From Algoriphagus lacus (lineage in GTDB: Bacteria; Bacteroidota; Bacteroidia; Cytophagales; Cyclobacteriaceae), in assembly GCF_003583985.1 (NCBI RefSeq), contig NZ_QXML01000002.1, positions 586,074 through 650,073 of the forward strand: a DNA stretch of 64,000 nucleotides, given 5' to 3'. Under the pieces are notes generated by a model. The model did no database searches and was not told the DNA's origin. It was given only the letters and a program-made list of their open reading frames with translations. The position numbers were made by a program, and so were the translations under genes. Below, one piece after another: positions 29,240 to 39,036 of the stretch (position 1 is its first letter; the number at the start of each line of letters is the position of its first letter).

Positions 29240-32200
29240 ATGGTTAAAACGGACAGAAATCCTATTGTATTCATATTAGTCTCCGAGGACTTGAGATTGG
29301 ATTCAGTTTCTCCGGAAAACCTCCAGATTATCAGTACTGGATTGGGATGGGAAATCGAGCCAGGTATGTACCTGCCAGATTTGCTCCAAGGTGAAGTAAA
29401 AGAATATTTCATTGAGCAGGTAAAAGATGGTTTTTCAGGCCGTTGCTTTTCATTCGAAATTCTCTTTCCATGTCATATTAACCAAGTCAAAGAATGCGAA
29501 GTGGTGGTGACTCCCTCGCAAATGGATCACAAAAAGGTGACCAAGGTAGGTCTTGCAATCCGATGTAAGGATGAATTCAAGGAAGACCTTGCAAAACTTT
29601 ACTCGGATGGATTAATGAGTATCGTTTTCAATTCGGTCTCATTGGGTATCTGTATTACAGACCGACAAGGGAAGTTTGTGGAGTTAAATCAGGAATATTG
29701 TCGGATTTACGGCTATAGCAGGGAAGAATTGATCGGGAATAGCTTCACGATGGTAGTGGACCCGAAAAACCATGAATACATCCAAAAACTTCACAATGAT
29801 TTTTTTGTATTTGGGGAGGAGCCACCAGGGGAATTTGAAGTGATCACCAAATCAGGCAAACTGCGCACCGTGAGTGTTTTTGCAGATAAGCTGACTTCCC
29901 CTGAGGGTGAGGAATACAAAGTCACTACCATAAATGATATTACTGAACTGAAACTGCTTGAAAACCAAGTGGAAAACATGACCCGTAATATCCCCGGTAC
30001 TGTATTACGGTATATGTTATTGCCGGACGGAAGGGACAAATTATTACATGTGTCAGATGGTCTGTATGAATTTTGTGGAATAAGTCCTAAAGCAGCCATA
30101 CTCGATGTAAATCTGATTTGGAGTAGAATTGATTCCGAGTTTGTCCCCGGATTGAAAGAATCCATCAGGATCTCTGCCGAGACCCTTCAAACTTGGGAAT
30201 ACCAATGGAGATTTTTCCACACGGATGGTACCATCCACTGGCATCGGGCTAAAGGTAATCCCAAACGACTTTCTGACGGATCGATTATTTGGGATTCGAT
30301 CATATTGGATGTTACCCATGAAAAGAATGCCGAACGTGCTTTGGAGGAATCTGAAACGCGGTTTGAAAAGTTGATCAGTAAGGGAGTCGAAATGATTTCT
30401 ATTCTCAATGCTGAAGGCAAGTACCTGTACAACAGCCCTTCTTACCAGACCATATTGGGTTTCGACCCTGAGGAATTATATGGTTTTCAGGCTTTTTCTC
30501 TCATTCATCCGGACGATGTACCTCAATTGTTTTCCGAATTTCAACAGGTCTTTACTTCAAAGAAAATTCAATCCCAACCATACCGAATCCGAAGAAAGGA
30601 TGGTCAATACATCTGGCTGAGGTCAATTGGGACTAACCTTTTGGATGATCCTTTGATCCAGGGGATTGTGGTCAACAGTACAGATATCACGGATTTGATT
30701 CAGGTGGAGAAAGATCTCAAATCATCTGAACAACAGTACAAATACCTGTTTGAAAACAATCCCGGAGCTATGATGATCTGGGATTTGGAAAATGGCCAAA
30801 TCCTCGATGTGAATGAAAGGACCTGTCAACTTTACGGTTACAGTCATTCGGAATTTTTAAAGTTGACAGTTTATGATATCCGTCCAAAAAAAGAGGTTCC
30901 GAAATTTATAGAACAGTCGAAAACAGAAAATTGGTCAAACGACTCTGGTACACGGTTGTATTATGGAATTTCCCGTCACCTCAAAAAATCCGGTGAACCA
31001 CTCGACATTGAAGTCAACGCACAGATGATTGACTATAAGGGAAGGCGGGTGTCGCTGGTCTTGCTTTATGATGTGACGGAAAAATTAAAAGCGGAGACAG
31101 AAGTATCGATCTCGGAAGAAAAATACCGGTCAGTCTTCAATTTGAGTCCCTTGCCTAAAATGATCTACCGAAGGGATACACTTCGGTTTTTGGATGTAAA
31201 TGAATTGGCAATCAAAAACTACGGATATACCAAGGAAGAGTTTTTAAACATGACTCCTTTGGATATTCGTCCGGAGAATCAAAAAGAGAGTTTTTTAAGG
31301 TTAAATCAGGAAGAAATTCCATTTGGAGAGGTTTCCAGCTTTGGAATAAATATCCATCAGAAGAAGGACCAAAGTCTAATTTATGTGGAGATTACCGGAC
31401 AACGGATTCTCTATCAGGGAATTGACTCCATGATGATTGTCGCCATTGATGTCACGGAAAAGGTGCTTGCAAATAAGCTTGAAAAGTTGGAGTTGGAACT
31501 GATGGAGGAAGTCATCTTGGTCGATTCGAGTCTGGAGGATCAGTTGTCCAAATTTCTTCTAGGCCTTGAGGGGGCAGTGCCGCGAATCCGAACCTCGGTC
31601 CTTCGTGTGGACAATGACAAATTGTATAACCTGGTTTCACCGGCGATTTCCACCACCTATCTGGAGAAGATTCAAGGATTGCCTATCGGTCCAAATGTTG
31701 GCTCGTGTGGGGCAGCAGCCTATCTTGGTCAGAGAAGGTCAACTGAAGATATTTCCAAGGATCCAAATTGGGAGGGTTTAAAAAAACTGGCATTAGATCA
31801 GGGATTTCGGTCAACTTTATCGTTCCCAATTTTTAATCCCGACAAAAAAGTCATCGCGACATTTGGAGTTTACTTCCTGGATTATAAAAAACCTGATTCC
31901 AGTGATTTTGAGCGGTTTCAACGGGCTGCATCCCTGATCAGCTTGATCCTTGAGCACCACACTAACAAAGTGGAGTTGAGACTCAGTAATGAACGTTACG
32001 AGTATGTCAACTTGGCAACCAAAGATGCCATTTACGATTGGGATATTGAAAAAAACAAACTGTATTGGGGGAAAAGCTACGAGCGGTTCCTTGGAATAGA
32101 GCACTCGGATAAAGAGTTTGTTCTGGAGGATTGGAGAGATCGGATTCACCCAGCTGACTTGAACAGGCTTACCCTAACCTTGGAAAATGACTTGGGCAAT

Positions 32201-35200
32201 CCTGCCAAAGAAAGATTTAAGGAGGAATACCACATCCGAAAGAATGACGGTACTTATGCCTTTGTGGTGGACCGATCAATGATTGTAAGGGACGACAAAG
32301 GAAAAGCAATCCGAATGGTAGGAGTACTTTCGGATGTTACTCACCAGCGAATGGAGGAACTTCGTCTCAAATTATTGGAGAGTGTCATCACCAATGCAAA
32401 TGATGCTGTTATCATCACCGAAGCGGAACCTTTTTCGATGCCTGGACCAAGAATAGTCTATGTCAATGAAGCATTTACCAGAATGACCGGTTATTCTTCA
32501 GAAGAGGTGTTGGGAAAAAGTCCCAGAATTCTCCAGGGAGTAAAGACCAGTCAAAAAGAGTTGGATATCCTTCGGGAATCCATGAAAAACTGGCAATCCT
32601 GTGAAATCACCACTGTCAACTATAAGAAAAGCGGAGAGGAGTTTTGGTCCAATTTCTCCATCAGCCCAGTGGCAGATGCCAACGGTTGGTACACCCATTG
32701 GATTTCGATTCAACGTGACGTCACGGCTCAGAAAATTGAGGAACAGAAAAAGGAATTGCTTGCTCGAATTGTTCAGATTTTTGGTGAAGAGGAGCGGTTT
32801 AATTTTGCCTTGGATAGAAGTCTGGAGCAATTGCTTCGATTCAGTGATATCGATGCCGGGGAAATCTGGCTGGTCAATCCCGACAAATCCAAGCTGAATC
32901 AAGTCTCCAGATATGCCCTTACTGATGCTGGAAGCCGGTTTTTTTCAATGTCTGACAAGAATACCAGTTTCAAAAAAGGCGAAAGCCTTCCCGGTCAAAT
33001 TTGGGAATCCAATCAGTACAAGATTATCGATGAGTTTTCTGACCTGAGTTTGTACAGAAGAAAAGATGCTGCATTGAACGCCGGGTTTAAAAGTGCGTTT
33101 GGATTTCCTTTTCATGACAAAAATGAAGTGATCGGGGTGGCAGTGTTTGTTTCCTCCAGTAGCAATTGGGTTGTTCAATCGGCCTTGGAGATTTTTAGTT
33201 CGATGAGTCAGGTATTGGGTGCGGAGATTCATCGGAAGAAGGTCCAGGATGAACTGTCCCAAATCTTCGATACGGCTCAGGACATCATTTGCATCATGGG
33301 ATTTGATGGCAAATTCAAAAAAGTGAATAGGGGGGCTGTTATACTTCTGGGTTACACGGAAGAGGAATTGCTTTCCCATCGATACGATTATTTTATCCAT
33401 CCAGCGGATAGGCAAGAATCGGAAATCGAATTGAAAAATATGGTGGAGGGTCAAAATCTCATCCATTTTGTCAATCGGTTTATCACCAAGGATGGCGAGG
33501 TTGTTTGGCTGGATTGGAACAGTACAGTAGTTGCGGAAGAGGAACTGATCTATTCGGTGGCTAAAGATATTACCGAAGAAAAGGAACTCCAGAATCTTCT
33601 CGAAAGTGCCAATAAAATGGCCAGAATCGGGTTTTGGGATGTAGATACTCTTGGAGGTACCCAATATTGGAGTTCAGTGACCAAGGAAATTTTTGAAGTT
33701 GACCCGGACTTTATCCCATCTGTGGAAAAAGGTATTCGGTATTATACCGAAGATGCGATTCCGGTCATCAGCGAATATTTCAACCGATGTGCTCAAACGG
33801 GAGAGCCCTATGATCTTGAACTTCCGATAATTACCGAAAAAGGAAAAAATCTCTGGATTCGAACGCAAGGCCAAGCAGAATTCCGGGAAGGGACTTGCAT
33901 CCGTGTCTATGGATCCATTCAGGATATTACCGATCTCAAAACTGTTCAGCTTGAACTGGAAAAATCCTTCGAGCAAAAAAATGCAATTCTGGAAAGTATC
34001 GGAGATGCCTTTTTCTCCTTGGATAAGCAGGGATTAATTACCTATTGGAACCATGAAGCTTCCAAACTTTTTGGAGGAGCCAAAGAAGAAATGGTGGGTA
34101 AAAGCATCTGGGATTTGTTTCCGTTGACATCTGAAAATATCACACTGGAAAAGCTTCGCGAAGCGGCTGAAAGTGGAAGGGTTTTACAGTTTGAAGAGTT
34201 TTTTGAGATTTACGACAGGTGGCTGGAGATTTCGATTTACCCTTCGGAAATCGGACTTTCGGTCTATCTCAAAGATATCACGATTCGGAAAACCACGGAG
34301 GAATTGATCCGTCAATCCAATGAGCGGTTTGAGAATGCAGCTAAAGCAACTCGGGATGCAATCTGGGATTATGATATACGCTCTGGTCAGTTGTATTGGG
34401 GAGAAGGATTCCGCACCTTATTTGGATACGAATTGAATTCAGGAAATCAGCAATACGATGATTGGGCTAGTAAAATTCACCCCGAGGATAAAGATCGGGT
34501 GGTAGGCAATGCGACCAACCTCTTTGCCAATCCATCCGTAGCCAATATCCAAAATGAATATCGCTTTTTGAAATCGGACTCTACCTATGCCTATGTCATC
34601 GACAGGGGGATGATCATCCGGGATTCTCATGGCGAAGCACTTCGGGTAGTCGGTGCAATTTCTGATGTCACCGAGCGAAAGGAATTTGAATCTTCGCTGA
34701 GGAGTCTCAACGAAAAGCTGGAATTGAGGGCAAAGGAATTGGCCGCATCCAATGCGGAATTGGAACAGTTTGCCTATGTGGCCTCTCACGATCTTCAGGA
34801 GCCCCTTCGAATGGTCAGTAGTTTTCTGTCCCAACTTGAAATCAAATACAAAGATCAGCTGGATGAGCGTGCCCAGAAATACATCTATTTTGCCGTGGAT
34901 GGAGCAATGCGAATGCGCCAGATAATTCTGGATCTCCTCGAATTCTCCCGAGTGGGCAGAATGGATGGGGAGGAAGAACAGGTTGATTTGACCGAAATTG
35001 TAGAAGAAGTCTGTACACTTCAATCAAGTCTTATCCAAAGTAAAGACGCCAAAATTTCTTGGGTAAACCTACCGGTGATTAAAGGCTTCCGCACTCCGAT
35101 GTTGCAGGTTTTTCAAAATCTCATCAGCAATGCTATAAAATACAGTCGCGAAGAAGCCGTGCCGGATGTCAGGATCTCATGTAGCGAAGCGCCGGGTTAT

Positions 35201-35419
35201 TGGGAGTTTTCAGTGGAGGACAACGGCATAGGTATGGAGGAAGACAGCTTTGATAAAATCTTTGTTATTTTCCAGAGGCTGCATACCAAAGATCAATATG
35301 CAGGTAATGGAATTGGGCTGGCGATAGTAAAGAAAATAGTAGAAAACCTTGGTGGTAAAATCTGTGTTCAGTCTACTCCTGGAGTAGGGACAATATTTCG
35401 TTTTACAATAAAAAAATAA
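29240..35419 (+). CDS. Giant cytoplasmic PAS/GAF sensor histidine kinase
   Basis: A 2059-residue kinase without membrane segments. I count eleven PAS/PAC units, at about residues 124-239, 247-362, 372-489, 497-617, 624-741, 917-1037, 1046-1166, 1339-1449, 1452-1569, 1579-1686 and 1694-1816. Two GAF domains lie at about 754-909 and 1174-1332. The first 110 residues may be a degenerate twelfth PAS. The HisKA domain has H1850 (ASHDLQEPLRM), then N (NLISNAIKYS), G1 (VEDNGIGM) and G2 (GNGIGLAIVKK) boxes. The kinase core is closely similar to the preceding kinase, suggesting duplication. It ends 9 bp before a stand-alone receiver, its likely partner. Ligands of the sensor domains cannot be inferred. 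Confidence 0.9.
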   Translation: MVKTDRNPIVFILVSEDLRLDSVSPENLQIISTGLGWEIEPGMYLPDLLQGEVKEYFIEQVKDGFSGRCFSFEILFPCHINQVKECEVVVTPSQMDHKKVTKVGLAIRCKDEFKEDLAKLYSDGLMSIVFNSVSLGICITDRQGKFVELNQEYCRIYGYSREELIGNSFTMVVDPKNHEYIQKLHNDFFVFGEEPPGEFEVITKSGKLRTVSVFADKLTSPEGEEYKVTTINDITELKLLENQVENMTRNIPGTVLRYMLLPDGRDKLLHVSDGLYEFCGISPKAAILDVNLIWSRIDSEFVPGLKESIRISAETLQTWEYQWRFFHTDGTIHWHRAKGNPKRLSDGSIIWDSIILDVTHEKNAERALEESETRFEKLISKGVEMISILNAEGKYLYNSPSYQTILGFDPEELYGFQAFSLIHPDDVPQLFSEFQQVFTSKKIQSQPYRIRRKDGQYIWLRSIGTNLLDDPLIQGIVVNSTDITDLIQVEKDLKSSEQQYKYLFENNPGAMMIWDLENGQILDVNERTCQLYGYSHSEFLKLTVYDIRPKKEVPKFIEQSKTENWSNDSGTRLYYGISRHLKKSGEPLDIEVNAQMIDYKGRRVSLVLLYDVTEKLKAETEVSISEEKYRSVFNLSPLPKMIYRRDTLRFLDVNELAIKNYGYTKEEFLNMTPLDIRPENQKESFLRLNQEEIPFGEVSSFGINIHQKKDQSLIYVEITGQRILYQGIDSMMIVAIDVTEKVLANKLEKLELELMEEVILVDSSLEDQLSKFLLGLEGAVPRIRTSVLRVDNDKLYNLVSPAISTTYLEKIQGLPIGPNVGSCGAAAYLGQRRSTEDISKDPNWEGLKKLALDQGFRSTLSFPIFNPDKKVIATFGVYFLDYKKPDSSDFERFQRAASLISLILEHHTNKVELRLSNERYEYVNLATKDAIYDWDIEKNKLYWGKSYERFLGIEHSDKEFVLEDWRDRIHPADLNRLTLTLENDLGNPAKERFKEEYHIRKNDGTYAFVVDRSMIVRDDKGKAIRMVGVLSDVTHQRMEELRLKLLESVITNANDAVIITEAEPFSMPGPRIVYVNEAFTRMTGYSSEEVLGKSPRILQGVKTSQKELDILRESMKNWQSCEITTVNYKKSGEEFWSNFSISPVADANGWYTHWISIQRDVTAQKIEEQKKELLARIVQIFGEEERFNFALDRSLEQLLRFSDIDAGEIWLVNPDKSKLNQVSRYALTDAGSRFFSMSDKNTSFKKGESLPGQIWESNQYKIIDEFSDLSLYRRKDAALNAGFKSAFGFPFHDKNEVIGVAVFVSSSSNWVVQSALEIFSSMSQVLGAEIHRKKVQDELSQIFDTAQDIICIMGFDGKFKKVNRGAVILLGYTEEELLSHRYDYFIHPADRQESEIELKNMVEGQNLIHFVNRFITKDGEVVWLDWNSTVVAEEELIYSVAKDITEEKELQNLLESANKMARIGFWDVDTLGGTQYWSSVTKEIFEVDPDFIPSVEKGIRYYTEDAIPVISEYFNRCAQTGEPYDLELPIITEKGKNLWIRTQGQAEFREGTCIRVYGSIQDITDLKTVQLELEKSFEQKNAILESIGDAFFSLDKQGLITYWNHEASKLFGGAKEEMVGKSIWDLFPLTSENITLEKLREAAESGRVLQFEEFFEIYDRWLEISIYPSEIGLSVYLKDITIRKTTEELIRQSNERFENAAKATRDAIWDYDIRSGQLYWGEGFRTLFGYELNSGNQQYDDWASKIHPEDKDRVVGNATNLFANPSVANIQNEYRFLKSDSTYAYVIDRGMIIRDSHGEALRVVGAISDVTERKEFESSLRSLNEKLELRAKELAASNAELEQFAYVASHDLQEPLRMVSSFLSQLEIKYKDQLDERAQKYIYFAVDGAMRMRQIILDLLEFSRVGRMDGEEEQVDLTEIVEEVCTLQSSLIQSKDAKISWVNLPVIKGFRTPMLQVFQNLISNAIKYSREEAVPDVRISCSEAPGYWEFSVEDNGIGMEEDSFDKIFVIFQRLHTKDQYAGNGIGLAIVKKIVENLGGKICVQSTPGVGTIFRFTIKK

Positions 35420-35428
35420 GTTAGTGCA

Positions 35429-35854
35429 ATGAAGAAACTCCAGATTCTATTGGTGGAGGACAATGAGGGAGATATCCTGCTAACCACGGAGGCTCTCGAA
35501 TCCATGAAAATTGAAAATGAGATCAGTGTATTGAAAACAGGCAAAGAGGCCATTGAGTACATGACCCAATCCGGTGCTTACTCAGATGCGGAATTGCCTG
35601 ATTTGGTTTTGCTTGATATTAACCTGCCGGTCAAAAATGGGCTGGAAGTTTTGGCAGCAATCAAATCCAATGAAAAATCGAAAGATATTCCTGTAATCAT
35701 GCTCACCACTTCTTCGTCCAAAACAGATCAGGAAGCCTCTCACCGGCTTAATGCAAGCTTGTTTATCACCAAACCGATAGAGATGCATAAGTATGTGGAA
35801 GTAGTCAATTTGATTGAAAATTTCTGGTTGAATTTCAACCAACGGCTTAATTGA
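35429..35854 (+). CDS. Stand-alone response regulator (CheY/Rcp1-like)
   Basis: A 141-residue single receiver domain with acidic pocket E10-D11-N12, phosphoacceptor D63 (LLDINLPVKNG), T93 region (IMLTTSSS) and K109-P (FITKPIEM). The VEDNEGDILL start and the SSSKTDQEASH segment are typical of Rcp1-like receivers that pair with PAS or phytochrome-type kinases having the ASHDL(K/Q)EPLR box. There is no output domain, so it works by protein contact or phosphorelay. Nine bases separate it from the giant kinase; they are one transcription unit. Confidence 0.92.
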   Translation: MKKLQILLVEDNEGDILLTTEALESMKIENEISVLKTGKEAIEYMTQSGAYSDAELPDLVLLDINLPVKNGLEVLAAIKSNEKSKDIPVIMLTTSSSKTDQEASHRLNASLFITKPIEMHKYVEVVNLIENFWLNFNQRLN

Positions 35855-35925
35855 GGAAAGCAATTTCCTTGAATTTTGATTTTCCAGGGAACCATTTCTC
35901 CCAATGATTTTTTAACTTTTTAGAT

Positions 35926-35950
35926 TCCCGGTTGCATCGGGGCCTTTTTT
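35926..35950 (+). terminator. Possible weak terminator after receiver gene
   Basis: CCCG (35927-35930) pairs with CGGG (35938-35941) around a 7-base loop, then GCCTTTTTT. The stem is short, so some read-through into the antiporter gene is likely. Confidence 0.4.
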
Positions 35951-35972
35951 ACTCACCTCATTTCTCTTTTTT

Positions 35973-37436
35973 ATGGAAATCACTGCAGAAAACATATTGC
36001 TAATCGGTTCATTATTGTTGATCCTGAGCATCCTGGCAAGTAAAACTGCCGGAAGGGCAGGAGTGCCGGTATTGTTGCTGTTTTTGGGGATTGGAATGCT
36101 GGCAGGAACTGACGGGATCGGAAAGATCGCATTTGATGATCCGGGAGCCACGCAGTTTCTCGGAATCATTGCCTTGACTTACATCTTGTTTTCCGGAGGA
36201 TTGGATACCAAATGGGAATCGATCAAACCTGTTTTGAAACCTGGTTTGGTGCTTTCTACCCTTGGAGTATTGCTTACTGCGGTTTCGGTTGGTCTTTTTG
36301 CAAGTTGGGTGGCAGATCTCAGCTGGAAAGAAGGGCTATTACTGGGAGCCATTGTGTCCTCTACTGATGCGGCAGCGGTATTTTCTGTTTTGCGGAGCAA
36401 GAGTATCGGGCTCAAAGGGAATCTGAGGCCTCTTTTGGAATTTGAGTCGGGTAGCAATGACCCGATGGCTTTTTTCCTAACGATTGGAATGACCTCTTGG
36501 CTCAGCATCGAGGGGTTTAGCCCGGTGGATTTGGTTCCGATGTTTCTCAAGCAGATGATCTTGGGAGCTGGGGCGGGATTTCTTCTCGGCAAAGCGATTG
36601 TATTCCTCATCAACCGGATCAATCTCGAATATGAAGGATTGTATCCTGTCCTTATGCTGGGTTTGGTGGTAGCGGTTTATTCACTGACCGATTTGATAGG
36701 AGGCAATGGGTTTTTGGCGGTGTACCTCGCTGCCATCACCATGAACCAAAGCCGTATGCTTCACCACAAAAGCCTGATCCGGTTTTTTGACGGGATCGCG
36801 TGGCTCATGCAGATCGTCATGTTTCTTGCTTTGGGTTTGTTGGTATTTCCAAGTCAGGTTTGGCCGGTAGTCGGTACCGGTTTTGTCATCGCCATGTTCC
36901 TGATTTTGGTAGCAAGACCACTTGGAGTCTGGGCGTCTCTTTCATTTTTCAAGTATAAAAACAGGGAAAAGCTTTTTGTAAGTTGGGTGGGTTTGCGAGG
37001 AGCGGTACCGATTGTGTTTGCCACTTTTCCACTGATCGCAGGTGTGGAGAAGAGCCATATGATTTTCAATATTGTCTTCTTCATTGTCATCGCCTCTGTT
37101 TCCCTGCAGGCTACTACCTTGGCTCGCTTTGCAAAGTGGCTGCATTTATCAGTGCCGGAGGGATTAAAGCGGAAAAGCTTACTTGATCTGGAGCTTTCCG
37201 ATGATTTCAAAAATGCGTTGGTTGAGGTGACCTTACCTGAGGATTCCCTTATTGATGGGAAGAAAATCCTTGAGTTGAATTTTCCCCAAACCTCCCTTAT
37301 CGTGATGATCAACCGGAAAAACAAATACATCACACCCAACGGTGCTACAGAATTGAAATCTGGGGATAAGCTGATGATCATGATCAATTCGGAATCCGAG
37401 GAGTTTTTGGTTCGTAGTGTACTCGCTTTGCAGTGA
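35973..37436 (+). CDS. Potassium/proton antiporter, CPA1 family (NhaP2/CvrA-like)
   Basis: A 487-residue cation/proton antiporter. The N-terminal two thirds hold about twelve membrane helices with the conserved ALTYILFSGGLDTKW, GAIVSSTDAAAVFSVL (the acidic ion-binding helix) and FESGSNDPMAFFLT. The cytosolic C-terminus (about 410-487) is a TrkA_C/RCK-C regulatory domain (SLIDGKKILELNFPQTSLIV). This layout fits the NhaP2/CvrA group, which exchanges K+ (or Na+) for H+ and helps control turgor and pH. The gene stands alone between the receiver gene and the ATP-grasp operon. Confidence 0.9.
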   Translation: MEITAENILLIGSLLLILSILASKTAGRAGVPVLLLFLGIGMLAGTDGIGKIAFDDPGATQFLGIIALTYILFSGGLDTKWESIKPVLKPGLVLSTLGVLLTAVSVGLFASWVADLSWKEGLLLGAIVSSTDAAAVFSVLRSKSIGLKGNLRPLLEFESGSNDPMAFFLTIGMTSWLSIEGFSPVDLVPMFLKQMILGAGAGFLLGKAIVFLINRINLEYEGLYPVLMLGLVVAVYSLTDLIGGNGFLAVYLAAITMNQSRMLHHKSLIRFFDGIAWLMQIVMFLALGLLVFPSQVWPVVGTGFVIAMFLILVARPLGVWASLSFFKYKNREKLFVSWVGLRGAVPIVFATFPLIAGVEKSHMIFNIVFFIVIASVSLQATTLARFAKWLHLSVPEGLKRKSLLDLELSDDFKNALVEVTLPEDSLIDGKKILELNFPQTSLIVMINRKNKYITPNGATELKSGDKLMIMINSESEEFLVRSVLALQ

Positions 37437-37597
37437 TTGATTTTAGGATCAGTCTGATTTTAAGTTTATTTTTTGAAAATAAATCAGTAAATCAGGCCTT
37501 GTGATGAAAAAAATAACTGAAAAATCAGATTTCATTGAGGATAGTTGATTTTAACGTTTCTTTTTTATCTTACTGTTCAGATTTTAATTTGCTGTGT

Positions 37598-39025
37598 ATG
37601 AAAACAGAGGGATATTCCTGCGATGAGCACTACGACGAGATGTTTACGGCTGATGGTCAGGTCAGGGAGCATTACGAGGAGTTTTATAATTACCTGAGCA
37701 AGGTCTCTTCCAAAAAGATGAACCAACTTCAGTTTTCAGCCAATAAGACTCAGAAGGCGATGGGCATGACTTTCAATGTCTACCATGACAACCAAGGCCT
37801 TGAAAAGATCCTACACCTGGATATCATTCCCCGGATCATTCCCAACTCGGAGTGGAAAAAACTAGAGGCAGGACTAAAGCAGCGGATCTATGCCTTAAAT
37901 CTTTTCCTCCAGGACGTGTACAATGAGCAAAAAATCCTAAAAGACGGCATCGTCCCCTCAGATCTGATTTTGGGTTCAAAGGATTACCTCAAACCTTGTA
38001 TTGGTTTGACTCCACCAAAAGGCATCTGGTGCCACATCACCGGTACCGACTTGGTTAAAGATAAGGATGGGGAATACTACATTTTGGAAGACAATCTCCG
38101 ATGTCCTTCCGGCGTCTCCTACATGTTGGAAAGCAGGGAAATCATCAAGAGAGCCTACCCTCAGCTTTTTAATGACGAGGGAGTGATGCCTGTTTCCGAT
38201 TATCCTGCCAAGCTTCTTAAAATGCTCCAGTTTCTTTCCGACAAGCCAAAGCCTGTAGTTGGGGTATTGACTCCTGGAATTTACAATTCCGCATACTTTG
38301 AGCATTCTTATTTGGCTTTGCAGATGGGAGTGGAACTGGTCAATGGAGTGGATCTAATCGTCAAAAACAAAAAGGCATACATGCAGACTACCAAAGGATT
38401 GGAGCAGATCGATGTGATCTACCGAAGAATCGATGATGCCTTCCTCGATCCCTTGACATTCAATCCACATTCCATGCTGGGTGTACCTGGATTATTCGAA
38501 GCATACAAGGCAGGGAATGTAGCATTGGCAAATGCACCGGGTACCGGAGTTGCCGATGATAAGGCTGTCTATGCGTATGTGCCGCGGATTATCAAGTATT
38601 ACCTCGGCGAGGAACCCATCCTAAATAATGTGCCGACTTACCTCTGCAGGGAAGATCAAGACCGGACCTACGTGCTGGAAAACATTGAGAAATTGGTGGT
38701 GAAAGAGACCAACGCAGCGGGAGGTTACGGGATGCTCATCGGCCCCAAATCAACCAAGGAAGAGCAGGATAAATTCCGTCAATTGATCAAGGATAATCCA
38801 ACTAATTACATTGCCCAGCCGACTTTGTCGCTGTCGACTGTTCCCTGTTTGACTGACGAGGGAATCCAAGGCAGGCATGTGGATTTGAGACCGTATATTT
38901 TGTATGGAAATGAAATTGAGGTTATTCCGGGAGCACTGACGAGAGTTGCCTTGAAAAAAGGTTCGTTGGTAGTGAACAGTTCACAGGGCGGAGGAAGCAA
39001 GGATACCTGGGTGTTGTACAATTAA
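37598..39025 (+). CDS. Circularly permuted ATP-grasp protein (DUF404/DUF407)
   Basis: First gene of the proteasome-like operon. From ATG 37598 it has 475 residues; the TTG reading from 37535 adds an unlikely N-terminus. It belongs to the circularly permuted ATP-grasp type 2 family: SDLILGSKDYLKPCIGLTPP, GEYYILEDNLRCPSGVSYML, VIYRRIDDAFLDPL, VVKETNAAGGYGMLIG and the closing LVVNSSQGGGSKDTW. ATP-grasp enzymes join a carboxylate to an amine through an acyl phosphate. Family members sit with alpha-E, Anbu and transglutaminase genes and are proposed to build small peptides or tags. The next gene starts 11 bp downstream. Confidence 0.93.
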   Translation: MKTEGYSCDEHYDEMFTADGQVREHYEEFYNYLSKVSSKKMNQLQFSANKTQKAMGMTFNVYHDNQGLEKILHLDIIPRIIPNSEWKKLEAGLKQRIYALNLFLQDVYNEQKILKDGIVPSDLILGSKDYLKPCIGLTPPKGIWCHITGTDLVKDKDGEYYILEDNLRCPSGVSYMLESREIIKRAYPQLFNDEGVMPVSDYPAKLLKMLQFLSDKPKPVVGVLTPGIYNSAYFEHSYLALQMGVELVNGVDLIVKNKKAYMQTTKGLEQIDVIYRRIDDAFLDPLTFNPHSMLGVPGLFEAYKAGNVALANAPGTGVADDKAVYAYVPRIIKYYLGEEPILNNVPTYLCREDQDRTYVLENIEKLVVKETNAAGGYGMLIGPKSTKEEQDKFRQLIKDNPTNYIAQPTLSLSTVPCLTDEGIQGRHVDLRPYILYGNEIEVIPGALTRVALKKGSLVVNSSQGGGSKDTWVLYN

Positions 39026-39036
39026 ACGATGAAATC

